A stretch of 64,000 bases of DNA from Monocercomonoides exilis. Lineage: Eukaryota > Preaxostyla > Oxymonadida > Polymastigidae. The stretch lies in NCBI GenBank assembly GCA_001643675.2, contig LSRY02000005.1:1652001-1716000 (forward strand), in the 5' to 3' direction. Both the position numbers and the translations under genes were made by a program. Numbering within the stretch: the stretch's first letter is position 1; the number at the start of each line of letters is the position of its first letter. Below the pieces are notes generated by a model, which was given only the letters and a program-made list of their open reading frames with translations, did not search any database and was not told where the DNA came from. Below, piece after piece: positions 50,065-63,900 of the stretch.

Positions 50065-53000
50065 GCCTTTTCGAAAGACTCTGATTATCCTTCTCTTCCT
50101 CTTCTTCCTTCATCATCTTCATCATCCTCTTCTCCTGCCTTGCCTTCAACACCAACTGGAAGAGAACTGACAAAGAAACAAAAGAAAGTTCTTTTTGCTG
50201 CTGCTTCACAGAAATACTCTTTATCATCATCATCTTCTTTATCTTCTTCTTCATCTTCAAAGCAGAATATTTCATTTCCTCCTCTTCCTTCCACTCATTT
50301 GACCACAAACAGCATTGAGACTTCTTCTACACCTTCGCTTTTGAAACTTACCCCTTCTTCTTCATCTGCTTCATCTACTTCATCTGCTTCTCCTTCTTCT
50401 CCTCCTCTCATTCTGAATCAAATGAACAAACATCAAAAGACTTCTCAATCAGCAAAATCATCATCATCATCTTCTTCTTCTTCGTCTTCCACTTCTTCAC
50501 CTTCTTCTCTTCAGCAGTTCTCTTATTCCACTCCTGTATCTTCACCATCAATGCAAACAATCAATCCATCTTCTTCTTCTTCTTCTTCTTCTGTTTCTTC
50601 TGCTTCATCAACCCCAACCTCTTCCAATCATCCAGATACCCCATCTTCTCTTTCCTCATCAAACTCATTTTCTTATTCCTCTTCTCACTTTTTGTATTCT
50701 CCTTCTCGTTCTCATTCAACTGCATCTTCTTCTTCATCATCTTCTTCCTCTTCTTCCATCTCCACTCCTCTTATCGCACCATCTCCAGCCTCCCCAGGCT
50801 TATTCCAAAGCTCTTCTTTGATTTCTTCCTCAAATCCTCTTCTTCTTCCTCCAAACTCTCAACATCCATTCCATTCCACTTTATCTGCTGGTTTTTCTCC
50901 TCTGATGGCTTCTACGGAACCTCTTTTGCCTGCAATCCCTTCTTCTTCGATTTCTCCGTCTTTTCCTTCTGTTCCTTCTGTTCCTGCTATTTCTCCGCTT
51001 TCTTCTTCTTCTTCTTCCTCTTCTTCTCCTCCAACTGTTGCTACTTCAACAGAACCAATTCTACCTCAGCCTTCTCACATTATTTCTAATCATTACTCAA
51101 CAAATTCATCATCATCATCATCATCTTCTTCTTCTTTGCACATTTCTTCTGACTTCCTTCTCCCCACACCTCCTCAAAAACCTTCAAAATCATCAAAACC
51201 TTCAAAGACCAATCAAAACATACCATCACAGACTTCAGATTCTCTTCTTTCTTTGCCTTTAACAAAGACAAAAGCAAAGACAAAGGCTTCTCCTTCTGCT
51301 CTTTCTCCTTCTCTTTCTTCTTCTTCTGCTTCTTCTTCTTCTTCTTCTTCCTCTTCGTATTCTTCTCCAAAATTGGCAAGAATCAGTTTTGCCTCAGCTG
51401 CCAGCAGAGCAGCCATGTTCAGAGCAGCAGGTGCTTCATCTCCTTCTCTCTCGTCTCCTTCTTCATTGTTATCTTCTTCTTCTTCTTCTTCTTCTGTTTC
51501 TTCCTCTTCCTCTTCCTCTTCATCATCTTCTTCTTCTTCAGGATTACTAGAAGATCCATCTATTCCATTCCAGTTCTCGTACTCTTCTTTATCTTCTGCG
51601 CCTTCTTCTTCTTCTTCTTCCTCTCCTTCTCCTTCTCTTTCAGAAATGACTTCAACAACACCATTGCTTAACTTGCCACAAAAGAAAATAGCACCTTATC
51701 CTTTATCCCCATCTTCATCTTCTCCTTCTCCTTCTTCTTTGTCATCCTCTTCTCCTTCTCAGGACTCATCAAACAGCAACAAGAAGAACAAGAACAAGAA
51801 GAATTCAAGAGATTCTGCTTCTTCTCCTTCTCCTTCTCTTTCCTCTTCTCAATCTCCTTCTCTTCCCAAGTCAAAGCCAAATGAAAAATTCAATGAGAAA
51901 GAGAAAGAAGATAACAAACCAAAAACAAAAGGCAATGCGAAGACAAAAGAGCAATCGAAACAAGAACTGAAAGGAAAACAGCAAATGATAACTTCAACAG
52001 CTTCAACATCAACGCCAACATCATATTCTTCTTCCACTTCTTCTTCTTCTGGTAATCGATCAGCAAGTTCTCAAAAGGGGAAGCAAAAGAAAGAAGGGAA
52101 AGAAGGGAAAGATAAGAAGAATGCAACAGATGCTAATGAGATACAATCTTCAAATGCAAAGAAGGATAAAAAATCAAAGAAGAATTCAGCAGAAGGAAAA
52201 GGAGATGCAAAATCAAAGAATTTCAATGAAGAAGAAAGGAAGAAAACCCAATTGTCTCAAAGCCAACCCACAAAAACAGAAAGAAAAAAAGAAGAAGAAG
52301 AAGAAGCAAAACGTGATAGAAAAAGAAGTTCTGAGAATGATACATACAGTTCAATGACATTACCGTTGCAAACACACTCCATTAACATTGAAGCAAGTGA
52401 TGTTTCAGAAGCAGCAGAGCATTCAGTTCGAGTGAAATCTCCTCTTCACACTCATTTGGAGAGGGAAGATGTGAAGGAGAATGAAATGTTTGGGTTTGAG
52501 GTGGATGAGGAAGACGAGGTTGCAATTGAAGAAGGGAAACTGAATCAGAACCAAAACCAGAACAAGAAGCAGAATGAGAGGAAGAGGGAAGAGATAGAAG
52601 AAGGAATTGAATTCGAAGAGGTGGAAGAGGAAGAGATCGAAGAGATTGAAGAAACTGAAGAAGAAGAAGAAGAAGAAGAAGAAGGAGAGGAGAAAGATGA
52701 ATATTCAAAGGATGAAGTTTCAGATGATTCGAATGTGGAATATGAAGAGATCATTGAAGAGATCATTGATGACTCAGAAGACGAAGATTATGAAAACGAC
52801 AACGGCAAAGAGAATGAGGAAGAGGAAGAGGAAGAGGAAGAAGGAGAAGAGGAAATAGAAGAAATAGAAGAAGAAATTATAGAAGACGATGAAGAGGAAG
52901 AGGAGGAAGAGGAGGAAGATCAAGAAAACACATTTGGCAATGAACCATCTCCTCCAGAAACACAAAGCTCTTCTTCTTCTTCTTCAACTCAGAAACAAAC

Positions 53001-53391
53001 ATCTTTCTTTGGGAGATTGAGGAACATGTTCACAAGGACTCCTTCACAACAGACGCTTTCCCCGGCTGTGGAAAAAGAAGAAGGAGAGGGAGAAGATGAT
53101 GATGAAGAAGAAAAATCCAAAGAAGATTCAGATAAAGAAGATGAGGATGAAGAAGTGGAAGTGGAAGAGGAGGTTGAAGAAGAAGAGGAAGAAGAATACA
53201 AAGAAGAAGAGGAGATAAAAGGAAAAGACAAAGATAAAGGCAAAGGAGAAGAGGAAAGGGAGGAAGATGATGAAGACTCAGTGTATTTTGGAGAGGAGAT
53301 GGAAGAAGATGTGGAAGAGGAGATAATAGAAGAAGTTGTGTATGAAGATGACTTTGAGGAAGGAGAAGAGAATGAAGAAGAGAATGAATAA
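35249..53391 (+). CDS. giant SUKH + coiled-coil + MIF4G (eIF4G-like) protein
   Basis: Four exons: 35249-35339, 35385-35465, 35518-35536, 35607-53391, for 5991 residues. Joining the small exons restores a continuous SMI1/KNR4 (SUKH)-like domain of about 195 residues: GLSEQELLDVQKFFGVIFPP, then LPTGNGWVNWRS, then GLFW and PSEQGNPIFR. It is followed by an RG-rich segment, acidic and Gln-rich linkers, long Ser runs, an almost pure Glu/Lys/Arg coiled coil (about 2095-3360) and more Ser-rich linker. An MIF4G domain (about 4040-4420) follows: ALNKISPATFDELANDI, RLRLKGNINFVGCLINSNAM, FMLMDVLDLFDW. More Ser-rich and a very acidic tail follow. MIF4G proteins scaffold translation initiation or RNA quality control. 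I see no certain eIF4E-binding motif. The start is the first ATG after an in-frame stop. AATAAA overlaps the stop codon. Confidence 0.75.
35340..35384 (+). other. intron 1 (45 nt) of the MIF4G giant gene
   Basis: Begins GTTTGTTATT and ends TTCTTCAG. Removal joins the codon for Glu in SEQ-ELLDV of the SUKH-like domain. Confidence 0.75.
35466..35517 (+). other. intron 2 (52 nt) of the MIF4G giant gene
   Basis: Begins GTTTGCTTAT and ends GCTGTTTAG. It splits the Gly codon of LPTGNGW. Confidence 0.75.
35537..35606 (+). other. intron 3 (70 nt) of the MIF4G giant gene
   Basis: Begins GTATGATCAT and ends TTTGTTTAG. It is open in one frame, so it can be mistaken for coding, but removal gives NWRSLKIF and completes the SUKH-like pattern. 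Confidence 0.75.
44590..45480 (+). repeat. duplicated coiled-coil block in the giant gene
   Basis: A block encoding ELMKQEEDMIRERKRQLLLK and the following 45 residues occurs at about 44605-44800 and again at about 45265-45475, 660 nt apart, with few changes. This is an internal duplication in the coiled coil. Confidence 0.7.
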
Positions 53392-54999
53392 AATATTTCA
53401 TTATTATTATTATTATTATTATTATCAATCAGAGCTTTAAAGAAGAAAGAAAGAAAGAAAGAGAAGATTTTTTTGAAGAGTTTATTTTAGCACTGCGAAA
53501 TGATGATGATCACCACATTCGCACAATGGAAAAGGTTGCTCAAAACAATCTTTTTTTTTTCTATGTTGCTGCAATTGAGTTTTGATTTCTTTGTTAAAAG
53601 AGAAGGGAAAAATATTCTTTCTTTCTTTCTTTCTTTCTTATTTTATATCTTTCTTTTCTTTTTTTGTTATTTTATGTTTTCTTTTATCTTTTTTTGTTAT
53701 ATTTTTCCTCTTCACCAGGAGCATTGTTCAATGAATTGTTTGATGTTGAACAAAAATTGTTGAATATTTCTCATTTTTTTCCTTCTTTTCTTTTCTTTTC
53801 TTTTCTTTTCTTTTCTTTTCTTTTCTTTTCATTTGTTTTAAAAATGTCTTATTAAAATAAAAGTTGTTGTTGTGCATTCCAGTCTTCATTAATTTACAAT
53901 ATTGTGTATTGTTCTATATCTCTTATTGGCTTTTTATTTTATTTTATTTTATTTTGCTTCATTTTTTTTCATTTTATAATTCCTAATTGATATCCTTCAC
54001 TTGAAAAAATATAGCTTTTTCTAATTGTTATTCTTTTTTTTCTTGAAATTTCTTACTTTTTTCCGCTAAAAGATGATGCTTGATTATTCATTTTTCTTAA
54101 AGTGTTCAATGCGATTCTGTTTTATTTCAGTTTTCTTTTTCTTTTTCTTTCTTTTTTTTTTTAAATGTGCGCATTAGTACTTGTTATATTATATTTCCTT
54201 CAATTTATTTTCATTGTTAAATAAAAATATTTTATTTTTTTCATTTCCTTTTTATTTAATTTAACCAGATATTTTTGTTCCCGGTAATTTTTACACTCTC
54301 CCACATTGCATCAGCACCTGTGTTTTCCACAAAATATTCTTTCTTTCTTTTTTCTTTTCTTTTCCTTTTTTATTTTTTATTAAGCTGACTGCATTTGCGT
54401 TCAAATTCATCATTGCTGTTGATTTCTATTCGTCATCCTTATATTCCCCCACACAATCCATTTGCACATATATATATATTTCCACACGCATATTGTTCCT
54501 TTTATTGAAAGCACATTTGATTTTTCAATAAGTTCACCAATTCACAATTACATAATGTTATTCACTATCATACCAGTCATTGCTGTGCGTTATAAAAATT
54601 ATTCTATTCTTAGACATTTAACTATTGCGTTTTTTAACTAACTTATGTTCAACTCATATTTTTATTTATCCAACTCTTTTTTTTTTTTTTTTTATTAAAA
54701 CTGATATAAATATTTCATTGCATTCTTTTCAAAAAGTTAAATAAAAAAATAAAATTCATTCTACACTAATAAAAAAAATTGAAACAAAGTTTAGTGCAAA
54801 AAATACTTCATTTCATTTCCTAATAGGAAAAAGAATTCATTGATCAAAGAATCAAAATGAATTATTAAGACAATAATTTTTTCTCAACTTTTTTGATACC
54901 CATACTTGACCGTTGCTGGTCTAAGTTCCGAAAAAAATATCTTTTTCTGGGGACTCAGCAGCTTTTAACGGTATTACCTCCGTGCTCCGTTAATATTTG
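53392..54999. other. T-rich intergenic region with microsatellites
   Basis: No gene. It holds (TTA)n at 53401-53425, (CTTT)n at 53617-53639, nine TTTTC units at 53786-53830, several TTTTA runs near 53935-53955 and T17 at 54677-54693. From about 54895 the DNA is less AT-rich and probably forms the promoter and leader of the kinase gene, with the 7-bp inverted pair ttaacgg (54965-54971) and ccgttaa (54987-54993) just before the ATG. Confidence 0.6.
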
Positions 55000-57900
55000 A
55001 TGGATGCTGCTGCATCTAGCCAGGATTCATCAACTCAGAATGCAATTCAAACGAACAATCAATGGATTATTGGAAGCATTTTCCATGTGGATGTCGAGAA
55101 GAAAGTTGGGTCTGGCTCTTTTGGAGAGATCTACAAAGGTAAAAATATTTTGAATGGCCTCGAAGTGGCAGTAAAAATCGAAAAGAAAGGAACATCTCTT
55201 CCTCAACTTCGACAAGAGGCTGCTTTGTATCGTTCTCTTTCATCAGCTGCTGGAATACCAAAAATATACTTTTGTGGAGAATATAAAAATTTTTATTGCA
55301 TGGTTATGGATTTGTTTGGACCAAGTCTAGACAAACTTTTTTCGATGTGCAATCATTATTTTTGTTTGAAAACTGTTGTAAATCTTGCTCATCAAATCCT
55401 AACACGATTGCAAACCCTTCATACAAGAAATTTTATACACAGAGACATAAAACCAGATAATTTTGTGATTGGTCGTGGCTCATCAGAATCAGTTATCTAT
55501 CTTATTGATCTTGGTCTTGCTCACAGATACAGAAACTCAAAAACAAAGAAACACATTCCTTTTAGAGAGCAAGTTGGAATCACTGGAACGCTCCGATATG
55601 TGAGTATTAACACTCATCGAGGCTTTGAGCAATCAAGAAGAGATGATCTGGAGTCATTAGGCTATTTACTTGTCTATTTCCTTAAAGGAGCGTTGCCTTG
55701 GCAAGGTCTTCGTACTGCCAATAAGAAAGAAAAGAGTGTTCGTGTTGGAGAGAAAAAGATAGAGACTCCTTTGGAAGAACTTTGCAAGAACGTTCCTTGG
55801 GAGTTTATGAGATTCATTCAATACGCAAGAGGTTTGAAAATTTTCATTTATTTCATTCTTTAAAAGAGTATTGCTTTCACATATAAATTCTCTTTATTTC
55901 ATTTTCCAATTAAACTTGATTTGATATTTATTTGGTTTTGTTTTTCAAACATATTCATTCCATTTCTTTATTTTTGCTTATTTTTTTTGACGTATCCATT
56001 CAGAATTACCATTCGATGCCAAGCCTGATTACGAGTATCTTCATTCCCTTTTTTCCTGCCTCGCTCTGAAAGAAGGGTTTGTCTGCGATGAAATCTTTGA
56101 ATGGAACGGAGGCGGCTGTTTGTCTGTCAACCCACCTCCTCTCATTGCCTCTTCCATTGACCCTTCTTCCTTCGCATCATCAACTTCTGCTTTTCTTTCC
56201 CACTCTTTTTCGTCTCCTCCAATCTTCCGCCTCTACTCTGCTGCCTCGCCAGCCTCCACCCCTCTCCCTCGCCTCTCCTCTTTTCCCCTGGAGCCTCAGA
56301 TTCGTGTGGAGCGCAATCGACATTTCCCTCTTCCAGAGTCAACTGTTCCTTCTTGGTTCTTCCGCCCGTATGTCCCCTCAGCCACTGAGCGATTGAGGAT
56401 GGCGCTGAGAGAAGCAGAGAGAGAGGAGAGGAGGAGACAGGCAGAAGAAGAGAGAGAGAACGAGAGGAAAAGGCTGCAGGCGTATCTGAGAGTGCATCCG
56501 GACTCACAGGCAGTGAAGGAGGCGCTGGAGAAGCTGAAGCAGAGGGCAGAGAGGAGAAGGATGAAGTGTGCATTCCAGGGAAGAGAAGGAGAAAGAAATA
56601 GAAAGGAAGAAGAGAAGGAAAGGGAGAAGGAGAAGGAGAGAGAAAGAGAAAGAGAAAAGGAAAGAGAAAGAAACACTCAAAAAGAGGAAGGGAAATCAGA
56701 CAAAAAAGCAGAAGAAGAGAAGATAAAGCCTCAAATCATTCAGCCGGTTGAACCAATGCCATATCTCGGCTTTCCTACGCTTGTGGGGGATGAGCATGTG
56801 ACAGTTGCATTGAAGCAGCCTTCTTCAAAATCATACGAAGCGGAACAGCGAGAGAAAGAAGAGGAAGAAGTGAGGAAAATGAAAGAAGAGAAGGAAGAGA
56901 AGGATGTGATGAATGTTGAAGAAGTTAATAAATTTTGTAATGAAAGAAAAATGAATCCAGAGATGAGTGAAAGAGCAATGCCGAAGTGCGAGCAGACTCA
57001 GCAAACATTCAGCGAAGGACAAAAAGACATCTCCACAGTCAATTGCGCTGTTGGATTTCCAAGTCAATCGACAGAAGAAGCCAAATGCAACCAGCTTCCT
57101 TCAGAAAATGCCTTCTCTCCCAAGCGAATGCATCACTCACAGCGACCAACCTGCCGCCTGTTGCTCCGCAGGCAGAGCCGATCACGTGCTCATTCGTCTT
57201 CTCCAACGTGCCATCGCTCCTGCAGGCACTCAACAACCTCTGCCACAAAAACAACAACTTTCCAAACTTCTTCTTCCTCTTCTTCTTTTTCCTCTTTTCC
57301 AACAAAATCATTCACCCAAAGGTGTTCTAACACAGCAACGCAAAGCATATACACTTCTCAAACACAAACAACTACTCAGACACAAGAAAGCAGCCTCAAC
57401 CACGATCCATCTCATTCTCCTTCACTTTCATCCACTTCATCAACTTCCTCTTCTTCTTCTTCTTCCTCCTCATCTTCCTCTTTCTCATTTTATAACCAAA
57501 CGCCTTTAAACCCCGCTGTTTCAGTTATCCACACCGATCACCCGCTCATCGAAGCCTCGTCTTTCCAGCAGCCTTTTCCTCCCCCTCTCCACCTCGTTGG
57601 CAATCCTAACACAACACACTTCACTCACCACAATCTCCATCTCTTTGCTGCCCATGATGCATTCACCAGCGACCCTTACTCTTTAAATCCTCGTGCTTCG
57701 CTGACAGAACGGTTCCGAATCCCTCTTGCTGCAACCATCGAAAGCAGATGCAGCAATAGCACCATGTTCACTCGTCCACTTGTTACTGGGCAGGGAATTG
57801 GTGCTGGAGAGCTCGAAGAAGAGGCGCTGCTGAGGAGAGAAGGGGAGCTGCAAGAGCGAGAGAGGATGAGGAGGATGATGGAGAGGAGAGAGAAAGAGAG

Positions 57901-60900
57901 AGAGAAGGAGCTGAAGAGGATTATGGAGATGGAGTATCGCTATTCGGTGTACAAACCGTTTGGAAGTGCTGCTTGCAGTCCAACTTCTCCGATGATAACA
58001 CAACACATCAAGAAAAACAGGCATTCACAAAAGATCAATTCGTATGATAGAAATGGCACATTCAACATGAGCACACTTTCATATACTCCGCCATCATGGC
58101 AGGAAAGCTCAATGATTATGTCACAGGGACTGTTGAGGAGGAGGGAGAGAGAAGAGGAAAGGATGCAAAAACTGAGGAGGATGTCATATTCTCCGATGAA
58201 GGCGAAGAGGAAGATGAAAGAGGCAGAGGAAAGAGGAAAGAAATCATCGAGCAGGAAAGAGAGAGGAGAAGAAAGAAGGTCAATTTTTGAAGGGCTGAAG
58301 ATGGATGTGGAGAGGGTGCAGCTGATGAAGCGATGGATTGAGTTGAATTCGCAGAGCACAGATTTTATTGTGGAAGGAGGAAGTATTGAGAGAGGAAGAG
58401 GAGAAGAAGAAGAGGAGGAGGATGATGATGACTTGGGAAATGAAGATAGTGAAAACAATAGTGTTAACAATAATGTAATCAATGCAAATAAACACAAAAT
58501 GAAAAGAATATCAAAAGATGTGTCAAGTGATCAAATGCTGCTTCTTTCCTCTAATCATTCCAGTAAAAGCGATGAAAATCAAACAATTTCAAAGTCAGCT
58601 ACTTCAGAAGCAAGAGAAGATTTTACCGACAATAAAGAAAAAAGGAAGACCAAAACGAAGAAGATGAAGTTTGCTTGGAAGAAGAACAAAAAGAATGGGT
58701 TAAAACTGACAAAAGAGTTAACAATACGTCCAATGACGATAAACTTGACTGAAGAAAAGGGAAAGCAGCAAAGCAAGATTTCTGCATTGAAAAGACTTTT
58801 TTCGTGGGGAAAGACTTCAAACAACACAATGTCAAAGAAAGGTTTCAAAGAAAAATTGATTGCAGAAAGGTTAGCTCAAAGAGAGTTGCAAAGAGCATTT
58901 GTAACAAAAGGAATACGAAATGGATCTTATCAACATGCTTCTTCCTCTTCATCTTCCTCCTCATCTACATCATCATCTTCTTCTTCTTCCTCTTCCTCTT
59001 CAGCATTCAATTCTGCCCAAGGAAACTATTCCTCTCTTGAAAATGACTTCAAACTTTCCAGAGGTGACAGAAGAAGAAGGAGGAGGAAGTTCACCTCCTT
59101 CGACAATTCAATTCTCACTGCTGATTCTGACTCGTATTCCACTGATCCTTCCATTCTAACAGAAAACGAGTCGCCGGAAACGATTTTGCGGACGCATCGG
59201 ATGGTCTGCGACCTTCAAGACCGCATTTCAAAGCCAGAAACGCAGAGGCTGTTTGACGATGTGGTGCTTGTTGATGTGCTGGAAGTGGCCAATGGGAAAG
59301 CGCAGGAAAAGAAGATGATGCAGAAGAAGAAGAAGTGGGAGAACCAAATTATGAATGGAGTGGAAGATCGGAGAAATAACCCAATTTGTATTTCTCCGAG
59401 CCAGTTGTATCCATCTTGTGATATCAAAGATAAATTCAAGAATTGGCAGTTGATGCAGTTGAAGAGGAGGCAGCAAGGAATAAGAGATTTTGTGGCTTCG
59501 AGAATGAATGTGGTTCGAACCGGAGAAATGAGCAGCATCAATCTTTCAGACGGAGAATTTGAGGAGGAATTTGACAAGTGGTTTGACAAGTACTACAAGG
59601 AAAAAAGCAAAAGGAACAAAAGGAACAGAAAAAGAGGACGACTGCCAAATATGTGGAGGAAAGAGGAAGGAGGAGAAGGAGAAGGAGAAAGCGCTTTGAA
59701 TGGATTGAGCTCAATGAAAGAGAAGAATTCTAATTCAGATGCAGAAAGTGAGTTTATGCTGTTTGAAGATGAAGCCAGTTTATATGAAAGCGTCGAATCT
59801 TTCGCACTTTTGATGGAAAAGAAGATGAAAATTGGCAAGTCGCGCTTGTCGATCGATTCTGAAGCAGAAAGCGAAACAAACGAAGGCAGTGAGAAAGGAA
59901 GAGGGAAGAAGGAGAAAAACAGAAAAATTGAAAAAGAAAAGATTTCTGATAAAAAGCAAAAATGTGATTCTTCTGTTGATTTTGGTGATATTAGTCATGA
60001 TTTATCAGAAGATCCGAATAAAAACATGTCCAAAGAACGCTATGCAGTTACAAGAGAACAAATAGAAGGCAAAGAAGAGGTTCAATGGATCAAAATAGAT
60101 GATAAAGATGGATGTGATCAAGTTGATTATCAAAAGAATCGTTTCAGCAAACGATTTTTTGGAAGAAAAAATGAAAAGAGGAGTAAAGACTTGCAATCAA
60201 CTTCAAACATTTCTGAACAAACCACAGAAAGTTCAGAATGTGGCATAGATAACAAAAAACAAAAACACAAATTTGAAGGGAAAAGGAAACACGATGAGTC
60301 GATTGATGATTTTGAGCTTTTACAAGATGACAGCATGTTCCACAAGGAATCAGAAGAAAGCAAAACGAAGAAGTCAGCCACAGAAAGAAGCTCCCAAAGA
60401 CACAGCAGCAAATCCCACTCATTCGAAAACGAAGGCAAAAAACACAAACTTCCTCATCATCATCATCTGCAGCAGCAACTGAATCAGAAGGAATCTAATG
60501 CACCATCTCAATCTACCAATCAACCCGCTCAGCTTCAAACAGATCCTTTCTCAATCAGCTCAACGCCAACCTTTTTAAATGCCACACCCACTCAGCCTTT
60601 GCTCATCCACACGGCATCACCTGACAGCAGCAACCAGCAGAACAGCCTCTCTGGAAACTCAAACATCCACTCCCGCACTCAAACTGCTCCTCTTCCTGTG
60701 TTCACAAACACAAAGCCAGCGGTTCTCAGTGCTTCGTGCACTCCAACCTCGCTTTCCACACCTTCTCCTTGTCTTCTGCCTCCGCTTTCGCACTCGACGC
60801 CTGTATATGGCACATCTCCTGCTTTCTTTGTGGGCTCCTCTGGTTCTTCTGCTTCTTCTGCCTCATCCACTTCTTCGAATGCTTTGTCCATTTCCAATTC

Positions 60901-63900
60901 ATTGGAGATTCCTGTGTATAAACTGATGAAGCAACAGCACCAACATCCTTTTGACCCATCCCCGTTCAATATGAACATGCTGAAAGATTTTACTTCTTCA
61001 TCGTCTTCATCATCATCTTCTTCTGTGATTTTTGCATCTGAACCTCCATTTTCTCACACAGCTCCTCCAAATGGAGTATTTTCGTCATCTTCTGTTCTTT
61101 CCTCGTGTGCCTTTTCGCTTTCTTCTTCAACTCCTCCGCCTCCTTCATTTCTGCAATCAACAACTTTGTCTTATTTCTATGCACATTCAGACAATTCTGC
61201 AAATGAAGCTATTTCTTTGCAGTTGGGAAAACAGAAAAGTGGCTCAATCAAAGAAGCAGATGAAGGAGAATACGGTTGTCACGAACAAAATGACAAGCAA
61301 TTGACATTAGCATCATCATCTTCTTCTTCTTCTCTTTCATCAGCCTCATCCAACACAGCAACTGCTTCTTCGAATGCTGTGTCTGGCTCCTTTGGACCTG
61401 CCATGCGCCGCACCTCCTCCATCGCTCTTTCTCCTGCCACAAACATTCTTTCTGCCTCGTCTGCCTCTCAAACACCCCCACTCGTCCACTCCACCTCCAC
61501 AAACTATCCTTCCTCTTTCTCTTCTCCACAGCAGCCTCAGTCTCATTCCCAGCCTCTTCAGACGTCTCAGAGCCCAACTGTCTCGCAGATGCATCCGATT
61601 TACGAACCAACTTCGTCCAGAACATCGCAAATCCTTTCTCCAATTCTCAATCCACTCGCTGCATCTTCGTTGGCATCGCTTCCCATCTCTTCTTATCAGT
61701 CCTCTTTTTCCTCCTCTCAAACGCCCATCCCTTCTCCTCTTTCTCCACAGATTGCTCAGTCCTTCACTCCTCCCACGCCTCGCATGAGCTACCAGCCTTC
61801 TCCAGGTGCAATGGCCACTTCTCTTTTAATGTCTCCTTACCCTTCCTCGTCTCCTTCCTCTTCTCCTCTTCCTTCTCCTTCCCCCACATTCTCCTATGCC
61901 TCTTCCCAATTTCCCTCACAAACCTCTTATCCAAACTCTTCTGCTTTGATTCCTGTTCAAAGCATTCCTTATCAACAGTCTCTGCAATGTGCTTCATTCA
62001 GTGATATTTCAACTTCTTTTTCTCCAACAATGAATATGCCAAATGGAGTGCTGATGCAACAAACTGACAAGCAAGCTGCTTCACAAGGATTTATCTTCCA
62101 AACTCTTATTCCTTCTTCTTATATTGTTCCTCCTTGTAAATCTCCCTTGTGCTCTTCTTCTTCTTCTTCTTCACCCTCCTCCTCATCTTCGTCATCATCA
62201 TCATCTTCTTCTTCTTTTTCAGCTCCATCTTCATCTGCTTTATCTCCTTCACAAGAAGCTGAAGCAACCATTAATTCTCTTCAATTGCAGCAAAGAGCAT
62301 CAGACAACCAACTGGATGATCAATTCGGTGGAAACCTCCAAAAAATCAAAATGAAGACGAAGAAATCCAAAAATAGCAGAAAATCGCAGCATAATCACAA
62401 TCACAGCCACAGCTACAGCCTCAGTCAAAATAACAATCATAGCCATAATCATAAGCATAAGCATGATCCTAATCAATATCGCAAGCAAAGCCAGAATCCG
62501 AAGCAAAAACATGCACATCGCAAAGCCAAGCGGCGCCGAGATACACGCGGCGTTTCAGGGCTTGTGAGCATATCGTTGATGCCTTATTGTCCTCCTTCTG
62601 ATATTTTGGGGGGAGGAGAGAGAAGAAAGAAGGAAAAGGAGAGGAGGAGGAGGGCTGAGCAGGACTGGTTAAAGGAAATGGAAGAAGCAATAGATGAGGA
62701 GATAAGTGAGTTGGAGGTGGGAAAGGAAGAGAAGATGGATAAAAAGAACAAGAAAAACAAAAAGGACAAAATGAATAAGACGAAGAAAACAAAGAAGAGA
62801 AACGACAAACGATACGATTTCGAAAACAAAGAGGAAGAGTTTGGCAGTTTGTGTTTGAGAAGGAAAGCGAATTATGTCGAGTCTGAAATGAAAGACAAGC
62901 CAGGCATTGTGAAAGCACAGCATCCGACTTCTGTTTCTGTTGATGCAGCATTCAAATGTGAATCTGAAGAAAGCAGAGGGGAAAGTTCTGAGGAAGATGA
63001 TGATGAAGATGAGGATAGAGACAGAGATAGAGATAGAGATGCAATTAAAGAAGAAGATAGAGAAAGTGAAAGAGATGAAATGAACAGACTGAATGGACTT
63101 CTTCTGCCTGTTGCGAAGGAGCCAATTGATTTCAGAGATGCCCGCGGAGCAGCAAGAGATGCGAGGCTCAGATATATGGAGACGATTGAAGAGAAAGCAG
63201 CATTCAAAGAAAGAGAATGGGAAAGGAATGATACAAAGGGGAAGATGAATTCAGGATCTGGTGCGAAAGTGAAAGAAGGTTATGTTCAACCAAAAGAAAG
63301 AAGGGAGAAAGAGAAGAAGAAACAAAATCATAGAGAAAGAAGTGAAGATGAATTGCCTTTGTTGCAAGAGCAACAGCTTCCTCAGAAGTATGTTCAGATT
63401 CAGATGCTTCAGTTTTACGGGATTGATCATACTCCGATTGAAGACTTAGACAAATCCAAAGGCAAACAAAGCAAAAATATGAGAAACTGGAACAAGAATG
63501 GCTCAATTATCGATGATGACGACGATGTTGTGATTGTCAGCTTTGATGATGATGACAATGATGAATTCAGTGAAGTTTTGGACTACAACCGAATCAGATT
63601 CAAAAAGTTGAATGAACTTGTGAAAGAGACAGAAAGAAATCTGAATGGAAGAGAGGATTTTGAAGCAGAAAATGAGTTGAAATTGAAAGGGGAAAGAAAA
63701 AAATGTGGACATTCGACTTTGCAACGTCAAGATAGAAGCAGCAAAAATGAAACTTCTACAGAAACAATGAATTATGATCAATATTTGCAAAATTCATTTG
63801 TTCCATCTTCAATTCCGTTGAGTTATGCCATTTCTCCTACTGTTTCTCACCTTGAGACAACGCAGAAAAAACAGACATTTTCGAAGAAAGCTACAAAAGA

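Noticed and set aside
54895-54999. Possible small RNA gene in the GC-richer leader before the CK1 gene
   Set aside because: It matches no tRNA, 5S or snRNA pattern I know; leader or promoter sequence is the simpler reading.
55832-55863. Kinase gene ending at 55863
   Set aside because: That stop lies inside an intron. Splicing at 55831/56004 restores the conserved end of the CK1 domain.
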